Assembly: GCA_027296205.1 (NCBI GenBank)
Contig: JAPUJM010000142.1
Location: 1-6,126 of the forward strand
Reading direction: 5' to 3'
Origin: Actinomycetota bacterium
GTDB lineage: Bacteria; Actinomycetota; Acidimicrobiia; Spongiisociales; ZC4RG35
DNA length: 6,126 bases
Position numbers and translations under genes: made by a program. The notes beneath the pieces are model-generated. The model was not told the DNA's origin. It made no database searches and worked only from the letters and a program-made list of their open reading frames with translations. Positions 1 through 5,376 of the stretch are shown here, piece by piece. Numbering within the stretch: the first letter of the stretch is position 1; each line of letters opens with the position of its first letter.

Positions 1-541
1 CCTGGGCAACCAGCAAGCTCTGGCGTTGATCTGGATCCTTGGCCGACAGTGCCTCCTTGTACCGGGCCACCGGAAACTTGGAGTCGATGACGATATTGCA
101 TCCACCCGGAAGATGAACCACCGCGTCGGGCGTGCCCTCACCGGAGTGGAACTGAGGGGTGTAGTCCCGTCCTTCGACAAGACCACCCAACTCGAAGATC
201 CTCATCATCGAGATCTCACCCCAACTGCCACGGGCCCGATCGTTGGTGAACAGGGTGGCGATGCTCTGCATCTGGTCTCCAATACCTCGCACCTGTTGGT
301 CGAGGGCAGCCTCCCGCCCGGTCACCGACTCCTGCAGGGTCGACAGCTTGGTGTCGAGCTGAGACACCTTCTCGTCGAGGACCCCGTCTCGGCCGGCGAG
401 AGACAACCGCATGTCAGCCAAAGCAGTAGTTAACGCGTCGTCGCCACCTCGAGTTCGGGTCCGAACCACCAGGATCGACAGGACGACAACGGCGATCACC
501 GCCAACAAAGCAACAACCAACGAAACGATTTCAAGTGCCAT
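1..541 (-). CDS. rmuC: DNA recombination protein RmuC, N-terminal part (runs off the left edge)
   Basis: RmuC proteins are membrane-anchored relatives of the restriction-endonuclease-like nuclease fold. In E. coli they limit rearrangements at inverted repeats. The minus strand is open from ATG 541 to the window edge, giving 180 codons without a stop. Residues 4-25 form a single hydrophobic segment (EIVSLVVALLAVIAVVV and onward), the expected N-terminal anchor, and an Arg-rich stretch RTRTRGG follows. Residues about 40-95 are charged and heptad-like (DEKVSQLDTKLSTLQESV), the coiled coil typical of the family. The RmuC domain then begins: FTNDRARGSWGEISM at 98-112, PDAVVHLPG at 138-146 and the hallmark IDSKFPVARYKEAL at 152-165. 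The start is fixed by an excellent Shine-Dalgarno and by the membrane segment beginning straight after it. The C-terminal half lies outside the window. It is transcribed in the same direction as the glx operon but is separated from it by 450 bases, so it probably has its own promoter. Confidence 0.93.
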   Translation of the reverse strand, partial: MALEIVSLVVALLAVIAVVVLSILVVRTRTRGGDDALTTALADMRLSLAGRDGVLDEKVSQLDTKLSTLQESVTGREAALDQQVRGIGDQMQSIATLFTNDRARGSWGEISMMRIFELGGLVEGRDYTPQFHSGEGTPDAVVHLPGGCNIVIDSKFPVARYKEALSAKDPDQRQSLLVAQ

Positions 542-544
542 TTT

Positions 545-554
545 CTCCTCCTCT
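545..554 (-). promoter_or_regulatory. Ribosome binding site of rmuC
   Basis: On the minus strand the sequence AGAGGAGGAG precedes ATG 541 with three A residues in between. It is close to a full anti-16S match and is what fixes the rmuC start. Confidence 0.8.
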
Positions 555-608
555 ACATGTCACAACGCTCACTATGCCGGGAGGGTGGGACAGATTTGAG
601 AGGACCAG

Positions 609-650
609 CTCGATCAAGGCTCGAAAGGCGTGGACCGCACATGAGCTTCG
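609..650 (+). repeat. Copy A of an imperfect direct repeat flanking the glx-gln module
   Basis: CTCGATCAAGGCT (609-621), CGAAAGGCG (622-630) and AGCTTCG (644-650) occur in the same order and orientation at 5964-5994. Between the first two blocks the other copy has two extra bases, and before the last block this copy has 13 extra bases. In this copy AAGGCT (616-621) and CGAA (622-625) can pair with AGCCTT (654-659) and TTCG (647-650), so it may fold as an interrupted hairpin. One 13-base match could be chance in a window this size; three ordered blocks are unlikely to be. Confidence 0.5.
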
Positions 651-662
651 TAAAGCCTTCTA

Positions 663-761
663 TCAGGCGCCTGTGATCAGATCAAGCAGATCGTCTCCGT
701 AGGCTTTGATGTAATCGACGGCTTCTCTCGTAGGCAGACGGCCGTCACCGCAAATCGGCCA
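663..761 (-). pseudogene. Possible C-terminal remnant of an unidentified gene
   Basis: Reading the minus strand from just after an in-frame TAG (764-762) gives 32 codons ending in TGA (665-663). The last residues, REAVDYIKAYGDDLLDLITG plus a final Ala, look like a genuine amphipathic helical protein tail. There is no ATG, GTG or TTG in the frame before this tail and no ribosome binding site, and the frame upstream of the TAG carries no recognisable protein. I do not recognise the family. It could be the surviving end of a gene lost by rearrangement, or a chance open frame. It lies about 120 bases upstream of rmuC on the same strand. Confidence 0.25.
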
Positions 762-829
762 CTAGCAGGGGTTTACGGCGTCAATATCACAGCCCATCCC
801 AACAGGTCACGTCTGGTTTCCGGGGTGAC

Positions 830-897
830 AGTGGACGGATAGTGGACGCCAACCCTGGTGAATCGGGGTTTCATTACGAGCGGATGCCGTGAATCGG
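830..897. repeat. Two overlapping pairs of short direct repeats
   Basis: AGTGGACG occurs at 830-837 and again at 841-848, an 11-base period or about one helical turn. GTGAATCGG occurs at 858-866 and again at 889-897, 31 bases apart. Two pairs within 70 bases of non-coding sequence could be protein-binding sites or a recombination scar. No downstream promoter or gene gives them a clear role. Confidence 0.35.
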
Positions 898-991
898 CGA
901 CGGGACAGCCCCAAGGCTCTCGCCAATCGCGGATCCCCTTCTCGACTCATCGGGCTGTGTTGCACAACGAAACCTGACACCACTGCAACCA

Positions 992-2350
992 TCATTTCTC
1001 AAATCCCGGGATCCAATCCGTGCCGGCAAGCGGCACACGAGCCATCGCCGCTGCTTCTACGGTTAGCGCCACCAGGTCTTCCGGTTCCAGGTTGTGGACG
1101 TCCGACTTGCCGCAGGCGCGGGCGAGCGCCGTGACCTCCATGGTCATAGCCGACAAAAAGCCGGCAACACGACGGGCACCGGCCTCGGGAATGAGGCGTC
1201 GCTCAAGGTCTGGATCCTGGGTGGTGATTCCCATCGGACAGAGCCCAGTCTGCATGTGATGGCAATATCCGGGTTCAGTACCGATGCGGGCGTAGTCGTC
1301 CGTTGCATCATGAAGTTCGCCGTCGAGCTCGTATGTGCGGCTGTTGCAGCCGAGCGCGATGAGTGCTGCTGTGCCAACACTCACTGCGTCGGCTCCGAGT
1401 GCGAGAGCTTTGGCGACGTCGGCACCGCTGCGAATGCCACCGGAGACGATCAACTGAACATCGTCGTGCATTCCGATGTCGCGCAGCGCCTCGGCGGCCT
1501 GGCGGACAGCCGGCATCGTTGGAATCCCCGTGTGCTCTATGAAGACGTCGGGTGTGGCTGCCGTGCCACCCTGGAGGCCGTCGACCACGACGACGTCTGC
1601 GCCTGCGGCGACACAGAGCTTCACATCGTTCTCCACACGGGTTGCACCGATCTTCACATAGATCGGCTTCTCCCAATTGGTGGCTTCGCGTAGCTCCTCG
1701 ATTTTGATGCGCAGATCGTCCGGCCCCGTCCAGTCCGGGTGCCGACTCGCCGACCTCTGGTCGATCCCGACGGGGAGAGTTCGCATCTCGGCGACCCTCT
1801 CGGACACCTTCTGCCCGAGGAGCATCCCGCCGCCGCCCGGCTTTGCTCCTTGTCCGATGACAATCTCGACGGCGTCGGCCTTGCTCAGGTCGACAGGGTT
1901 GAATCCATACCGCGACGGCAGCAGCTGATAGATGAGGGTCTCCGACGCCTCACGCTCTTCAGCCGTCATGCCTCCGTCGCCGGTGGTTGTCGACGTGCCC
2001 ACGATCGAGGCAGCCCGGCCGAGCGCCTCCTTGGCATTCGCTGACAGTGACCCGAAGCTCATGCCGGCGATCGTGATGGGTATGTCGAGAACGATCGCCT
2101 TGGCTCCGTTGCGTGCTCCGAGCACCGTTCGAGTAGCGCAGTGCTCCCGGTATCCCTCTAGTGGGTATCGCGACGCGGAAGCTGTGAGGAAGACAAGATC
2201 GTCGAAGCCAGTCACGACACGCTTGGCACCGCCTCCTCGAATTTCGTAGTGCCCGTCCGTCGCTACCCGCTGGATCTGGCCGATGACCTCTGGTGTGAAG
2301 GTGGCGTTGCGGCGCCGAGCATCGGGGGGTAACAGCGGCGTGTCAGACAT
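992..2350 (-). CDS. glxD: Glutamate synthase-like FMN / iron-sulfur subunit (GlxD / MgsC family)
   Basis: This 452-residue protein matches the FMN-binding synthase domain of glutamate synthase as a free-standing polypeptide. It is the cytoplasmic catalytic subunit that performs reductive amino transfer, in glutamate synthase-like or N-methylglutamate synthase (MgsC) complexes. Visible motifs, in order: GMSFGSLSANAKEAL at 96-110, GDGGMTAEER at 124-133, GQGAKPGGGGMLLGQKV at 166-182, DDLRIKIEELR at 211-221, YVKIGATR at 231-238, ADVVVVDGLQGGTAATP at 251-267 and the phosphate-binding IVSGGIRSGADVAKALALGA at 301-320. The cluster region is C363-H-H-M-Q-T-G-L-C371-P-M-G-I-T-T-Q-D-P. Relatives as I recall them carry a third Cys where this protein has Met366; another Cys lies at 335. 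The ATG overlaps the glxC stop as TGATG and has no strong Shine-Dalgarno, so translation is probably coupled. It is the last gene of the glxBCD operon. Family assignment is firm; the substrate is not. Confidence 0.93.
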   Translation of the reverse strand: MSDTPLLPPDARRRNATFTPEVIGQIQRVATDGHYEIRGGGAKRVVTGFDDLVFLTASASRYPLEGYREHCATRTVLGARNGAKAIVLDIPITIAGMSFGSLSANAKEALGRAASIVGTSTTTGDGGMTAEEREASETLIYQLLPSRYGFNPVDLSKADAVEIVIGQGAKPGGGGMLLGQKVSERVAEMRTLPVGIDQRSASRHPDWTGPDDLRIKIEELREATNWEKPIYVKIGATRVENDVKLCVAAGADVVVVDGLQGGTAATPDVFIEHTGIPTMPAVRQAAEALRDIGMHDDVQLIVSGGIRSGADVAKALALGADAVSVGTAALIALGCNSRTYELDGELHDATDDYARIGTEPGYCHHMQTGLCPMGITTQDPDLERRLIPEAGARRVAGFLSAMTMEVTALARACGKSDVHNLEPEDLVALTVEAAAMARVPLAGTDWIPGFEK

Positions 2351-3027
2351 CAGTACGCAACGCCGGAGAGTGCTTCAAAGTTGTAGAGGCGGCGTGCCGA
2401 GGCCACTCGAGTCACATCCTCGGGCGAGATGTGATCGAACCCGCTCCGGCTGATCAGCTCCTTGACCAGATGCACGTCGGAGTCTTCCAGGTCTTCGACG
2501 ACCGCATCGGAGCCGAGCGAGTCGATCGCGCCCGCCACATAAATTACGGCCTCGTAAAGGCTGTCACCGAGCGCGTCTCGTGCGTCGCCACCTATCAGCA
2601 TGACGCCAGCCTGGGCCATGAACCCGCTCATGTGGCCAACATCACCCGCGACGACCAGCGTGCCACCCTTGAGCGAGATCCCCGCTCGCGACGATGCATC
2701 ACCAGAAACGTAGATCTCGCCTCCGCGGGCTGATGCCCCCGCGCTCTCTGATGCGTTTCCGTTGACGCGTACCGACCCAGACATCAGGTTCTCCCCAACG
2801 GACCACCCAACGAACCCGTTCACCGTGAGGTTCGGGCCGCTACACAAGCCCCCGATGAAGTATCCCGCGTTGCCGTCGATCGTCACTTCAAGGGCGTTGC
2901 TTAGACCGACAGCCAGATTGTGGCGCCCGCGAGGATTCGTGATGGTGACGGCGCTCCCGACAGGCAGCCGATGGAGGAGGCTGTTGACCTCTCTCGTCGA
3001 GAGCTCGTCACAGTTCAGCGTGACCAC
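2350..3027 (-). CDS. glxC: Glutamate synthase-like GXGXG beta-helix subunit (GlxC / MgsB family)
   Basis: This 225-residue protein corresponds to the C-terminal GXGXG domain of the glutamate synthase large subunit, a right-handed beta-helix that acts as structural scaffold between the amidotransferase and FMN centres. The regular short repeats are visible from about residue 45 to 165: VTIDGNAGYFIGGL, LTVNGFVGWSVGENL, VRVNGNASESAGASARGG, IYVSGDASSRAGISLKGG and VVAGDVGHMSGFMAQAG, each a strand plus a Gly turn. I place the start at GTG 3027, not further upstream in the open frame. GGGAG (3040-3036) precedes it by 8 bases, the protein then begins VVTLNCDELSTREVN as family members do, and the length fits the usual size of about 225-230. 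The gene overlaps the end of glxB by 13 bases and its TGA overlaps the glxD ATG, so the three subunits are tightly coupled and probably made in fixed ratio. Confidence 0.9.
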   Translation of the reverse strand: MVTLNCDELSTREVNSLLHRLPVGSAVTITNPRGRHNLAVGLSNALEVTIDGNAGYFIGGLCSGPNLTVNGFVGWSVGENLMSGSVRVNGNASESAGASARGGEIYVSGDASSRAGISLKGGTLVVAGDVGHMSGFMAQAGVMLIGGDARDALGDSLYEAVIYVAGAIDSLGSDAVVEDLEDSDVHLVKELISRSGFDHISPEDVTRVASARRLYNFEALSGVAY

Positions 3028-3911
3028 AAATGGATCTCCCGTGGCATCGGCTCGACCACCTGCGCCTTGTCGATGCCCGGGAGCGTTGCGAGCGCGTGAT
3101 ACTCGGAGGCCATCGCAACGTACTCGTCGGTCTCGGCAATGACGGCTGGCTTGCACGCAAACGAGTCGCGCACGACCGCGAACTGAGACTCGGTGGCAAC
3201 GAGAAGCGTGTAGAAGCCGTCGAGGCGGTTCATCAAGCTCTCCAGCGCCTCACCGAGGTCAGCGCCGTGTTCGATCTCGTATGCAAGGAATCTGGCGGCG
3301 ACTTCGGAGTCGTTGTCCGTTTGGAACGTGATCCCGGCGTCGCTGAGACGCCTCCGTACGGAGGCGTAGTTCGAGAATGAGCCGTTATGAACCAGACAGA
3401 GATCGGCACCAGCAGCGAATGGGTGAGAGTGCTCCGTCGTCACGGCCGACTCCGTGGCCATCCTGGTGTGACCCAAACCCTGGAATCCGGTGCGTTCCGC
3501 GATGCCGTAACGCTTGCAGATCTCGGCGGGACGACCGACGTCCTTGAACACCTCGACAGAGTGACCGAATGACACCACGGTGACGTCTGGAAACCACTCG
3601 CTGAGCGTCTTCATCACCAGCTTGGGATCGCCGTCGAGGGTTACGACCGCGGCATCTGCTACTCCACGCATCTGAACGATTGTGTCCAGCTCTCGACCGA
3701 GTCGAGCCCCGACATCGTCCCATGGGATCTCGCCTGCGCTGGCGCGTAGCGACCATTTCAGAGACCCGTCGAGGGCTCGGTCGCCATAGATCGCAATGCC
3801 AGCGGAGTCCGGGCCACGCTCGCTCATAGCCAAGAGCATCGGCGTCAGCAACTCACCGAGGCGACGGTGGAGCGCCGCTTCTTTGAGGTGCAAGCCGACG
3901 ATTCCGCACAT
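3015..3911 (-). CDS. glxB: Glutamine amidotransferase class II subunit (GlxB / MgsA family)
   Basis: This 298-residue protein is an N-terminal-nucleophile amidotransferase corresponding to the GATase domain of glutamate synthase. In the true enzyme it releases ammonia from glutamine for the partner synthase subunit. The start is set at ATG 3911 because the nucleophile Cys must be residue 2: the protein begins MCGIVGLHL, and the 13 extra upstream codons in the frame would bury it. AGGAG sits only one base before the ATG, with AAAAGG further up, so initiation spacing is unusual. Motifs: RGPDSAG at 32-38, GHTRMATES at 147-155, HSHPF at 161-165, HNGSFSN at 175-181, TDNDSE at 198-203, D249 to CKPAV at 253-257 and ASEYHAL at 268-274. 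The stretch of about 100 residues between the first two motifs is longer than in simple amidotransferases and is normal for the GlxB/MgsA group. It is the first gene of the glxBCD operon and diverges from the ligase gene. Confidence 0.92.
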   Translation of the reverse strand: MCGIVGLHLKEAALHRRLGELLTPMLLAMSERGPDSAGIAIYGDRALDGSLKWSLRASAGEIPWDDVGARLGRELDTIVQMRGVADAAVVTLDGDPKLVMKTLSEWFPDVTVVSFGHSVEVFKDVGRPAEICKRYGIAERTGFQGLGHTRMATESAVTTEHSHPFAAGADLCLVHNGSFSNYASVRRRLSDAGITFQTDNDSEVAARFLAYEIEHGADLGEALESLMNRLDGFYTLLVATESQFAVVRDSFACKPAVIAETDEYVAMASEYHALATLPGIDKAQVVEPMPREIHLWSR

Positions 3912-3931
3912 ACTCCTGCCTTTTGTCGACG

Positions 3932-3957
3932 GTTTCTTCATGGTACACAACGTTTCT
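3932..3957. promoter_or_regulatory. Candidate operator: direct repeats in the divergent promoter
   Basis: GTTTCT occurs at 3932-3937 and again at 3952-3957. Each copy is followed by partly matching sequence, so a 20-base unit is imperfectly repeated, about two helical turns apart. The repeats overlap the predicted glxB promoter and lie 30-55 bases upstream of the ligase -10, where one bound protein could affect both directions. The neighbouring XRE-cupin protein is the obvious candidate. GTTTC also resembles the GAAAC half of the actinobacterial GlnR box on the other strand, but the GTnAC half-sites at the right spacing are poor. Confidence 0.35.
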
Positions 3958-3967
3958 CAACAGGCAA
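3940..3967 (-). promoter_or_regulatory. Predicted glxBCD promoter
   Basis: On the minus strand TTGCCT (3967-3962) and TACCAT (3945-3940) are separated by 16 bases. Each matches four of six consensus positions. The start point would fall about 20 bases before the glxB ATG. The call rests on consensus only. Confidence 0.35.
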
Positions 3968-3987
3968 CACGTCGCAGATTTCCCGGC

Positions 3988-3993
3988 TACGAT
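3988..3993 (+). promoter_or_regulatory. Predicted -10 element of the ligase-regulator transcript
   Basis: TACGAT matches TATAAT at four of six positions and would place transcription start near 4000, about 20 bases before the TTG start at 4022. No good -35 hexamer is seen 16-18 bases upstream, which would suit an activator-dependent promoter. Confidence 0.3.
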
Positions 3994-4009
3994 CTACACA
4001 CTCTCTCCC

Positions 4010-4015
4010 GAGGAG
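4010..4015 (+). promoter_or_regulatory. Ribosome binding site deciding the TTG start
   Basis: GAGGAG lies six bases before TTG 4022. It is the only strong Shine-Dalgarno near the beginning of the frame and is the main reason for choosing this start over an upstream TTG at 3923. Confidence 0.7.
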
Positions 4016-4021
4016 TGGACA

Positions 4022-5374
4022 TTGGCCGATCACACGGAACTGCGCGAGCGCGCATCAGCGGACGGGATCGAGTTTTTCTTTGCGATGTTCGTCGACATGC
4101 ACGGAAAGCCGTGCGCAAAGTTGGTCCCATCGGAGTCGTTCGACATGCTGATGAACGACGGTGTTGGCTTCGCCGGTTATGCGGCAGGGCCCATGGGCCA
4201 GTCGCCGGCGGATCCCGACTTGATGGCTATACCCGATCCGGCGTCTTATACGCCTGTGCCGTGGCAACCCGGTCTGGCCGTCCTCCATTGCGATATTCAG
4301 GTCGACGGTCAGGATTGGCCGTATGACCCGCGATACATCCTGAAACAGCAACTGGCGAAGGTTGTAGAGCGGGGGTTGGTCTTGAAGACCGGTGTCGAAG
4401 CCGAGTATTTCCTGGTGCGACGGAACGATGACGGCACGCTGTCGGTGGCCGACCCGCTCGACACCGCCGAGCAGCCCGGTTACGACGCCAAGGGGATGAC
4501 GAGGATGTACGACCACCTGACGACGGTGTCCCGCTATATGAATCAGCTGGGTTGGGGCAACTACGCCAACGATCACGAGGACGGCAATGGTCAGTTTGAA
4601 CAGAACTTCACCTTCGCCGATGCGCTGACTACGGCCGATCGATTGATTTTCTTCCGCTACATGGTGCACTCGCTGGCACAAGAGCGAGGGATTCTTGCCA
4701 CGTTCATGCCAAAGCCGTTCTCCAAGCTCACGGGGAACGGCCTCCACATCCATTCGTCTCTGTGGTCGGACGATGGGGAGGAACTGTTCCTCAGTGACGC
4801 TGACCCCAGAGGCCTCGGACTCACGAAAATGGCGTACGCCTATATCGGAGGCATTCTGGACCATGCCCAGGCGTTGTCGGCCGTTACCGCACCAACGGTC
4901 AACTCATACAAACGGATGGGTGTCGGCGCTCCGACGTCGGGAGCGACCTGGGCACCGGCATACGTGAGCTATGGGCGAAACAACCGCACGCAAATGCTGC
5001 GCGTCCCCGAGCCTGGGCGCGTCGAAAACCGGACCGTCGACGGGTCTGCCAACCCATACCTCGCACTGGCCGCACTGGCGACCGCCGGACTCGACGGCAT
5101 CGATCGCGACCTCGACCCCGGTGATCCGAGCGACGAGAACCTTTACGAGTTGTCAGCAGCGGAGGCCGAGCATCGAGGGATCAAAGCCATGCCACCCACA
5201 CTTTTACACGCGCTCGATGCCCTGGCCGAAGACGACGTTGTGAAGGGGGCGCTCGGCGAGGTGCCGGGCGGCTCGTATGCCGACTATTACATCGGCGTGA
5301 AGCAGGAAGAGTTCATGTCGTATCACTCAACGGTGTCAGCGTGGGAGATCGACCATTACCTGACACTGTTCTGA
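4022..5374 (+). CDS. glnT: Type III glutamine synthetase family ligase (GlnT / gamma-glutamylmethylamide synthetase GmaS-like)
   Basis: This cytoplasmic ATP-dependent ligase joins glutamate to ammonia (GlnT) or methylamine (GmaS). Counting from the TTG start it has 450 residues, the size of GmaS/GlnT proteins. The N-terminal beta-grasp contains FVDMHGKPCAKLVP at 23-36 and GVGFAGYA at 47-54. The catalytic domain shows GVEAEYFL at 125-132 (metal-binding Glu), NDHEDGNGQFEQNF at 183-196, TFMPKPFSKLTGNGLHIHSS at 227-246 with the two His of the ATP/metal site, NSYKRMGVG at 294-302, SGATWAPAY at 306-314 and VENRTVDGSANPYLALAAL at 334-352 with conserved Glu335 and Arg337. The C-terminus has no adenylylation loop that I recognise. 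A start at TTG 3923 would leave only 11 bases to glxB and adds 33 atypical residues. From memory the sequence resembles GmaS (PWQPG, ILDHAQALSA, NLY...GIK) at least as closely as rhizobial GlnT, so the amine substrate is open. It is divergent from glxBCD and is followed after two bases by the regulator gene. Confidence 0.9.
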   Translation: MADHTELRERASADGIEFFFAMFVDMHGKPCAKLVPSESFDMLMNDGVGFAGYAAGPMGQSPADPDLMAIPDPASYTPVPWQPGLAVLHCDIQVDGQDWPYDPRYILKQQLAKVVERGLVLKTGVEAEYFLVRRNDDGTLSVADPLDTAEQPGYDAKGMTRMYDHLTTVSRYMNQLGWGNYANDHEDGNGQFEQNFTFADALTTADRLIFFRYMVHSLAQERGILATFMPKPFSKLTGNGLHIHSSLWSDDGEELFLSDADPRGLGLTKMAYAYIGGILDHAQALSAVTAPTVNSYKRMGVGAPTSGATWAPAYVSYGRNNRTQMLRVPEPGRVENRTVDGSANPYLALAALATAGLDGIDRDLDPGDPSDENLYELSAAEAEHRGIKAMPPTLLHALDALAEDDVVKGALGEVPGGSYADYYIGVKQEEFMSYHSTVSAWEIDHYLTLF

Positions 5375-5376
5375 GC

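Larger units (their letters stand above)
555..991. other. Long gene-poor gap between rmuC and glxD
   Basis: No frame in this stretch reads as a recognisable protein. Minus-strand open frames at 807-995 (62 codons) and 773-874 (33 codons from an ATG) overlap each other in different frames, lack ribosome binding sites and show no family motifs. No tRNA-like cloverleaf and no hairpin followed by a T-run was found, so the glx transcript has no obvious intrinsic terminator here. The gap does contain a possible gene remnant (663-761), small direct-repeat pairs (830-897) and one copy of a repeat shared with the end of the regulator gene (609-650). This looks more like a rearranged or decayed segment than a normal spacer. 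Confidence 0.6.

Noticed and set aside
851..870. Possible hairpin AACCC / GGGTT as terminator of the glx transcript
   Set aside because: Only five base pairs with a ten-base loop and no T-run on either side.
773..874. Minus-strand 33-codon frame from ATG 874
   Set aside because: It has a plausible tail (RRDLLGWAVILTP) but no Shine-Dalgarno and no recognisable relatives, and it overlaps another open frame; too weak to call a gene.
542..991. tRNA or integrase attachment site in the gap
   Set aside because: No T-loop signature within a cloverleaf and no recognisable integrase frame were found.
807..995. Minus-strand open frame of 62 codons after glxD
   Set aside because: No ribosome binding site, no family motif, an Arg-rich composition typical of chance frames in GC-rich DNA, and it begins inside the end of glxD.
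3932..3968. GlnR box in the divergent promoter
   Set aside because: GTTTC half-sites are present, but the GTnAC half-sites at the required 11-base offsets match poorly, so a GlnR site is not supported by sequence alone.
4055..4864. Long minus-strand open frame inside the ligase gene
   Set aside because: It is the antisense shadow of a strongly conserved plus-strand enzyme; its sequence is rich in His, Arg and Val without motifs.
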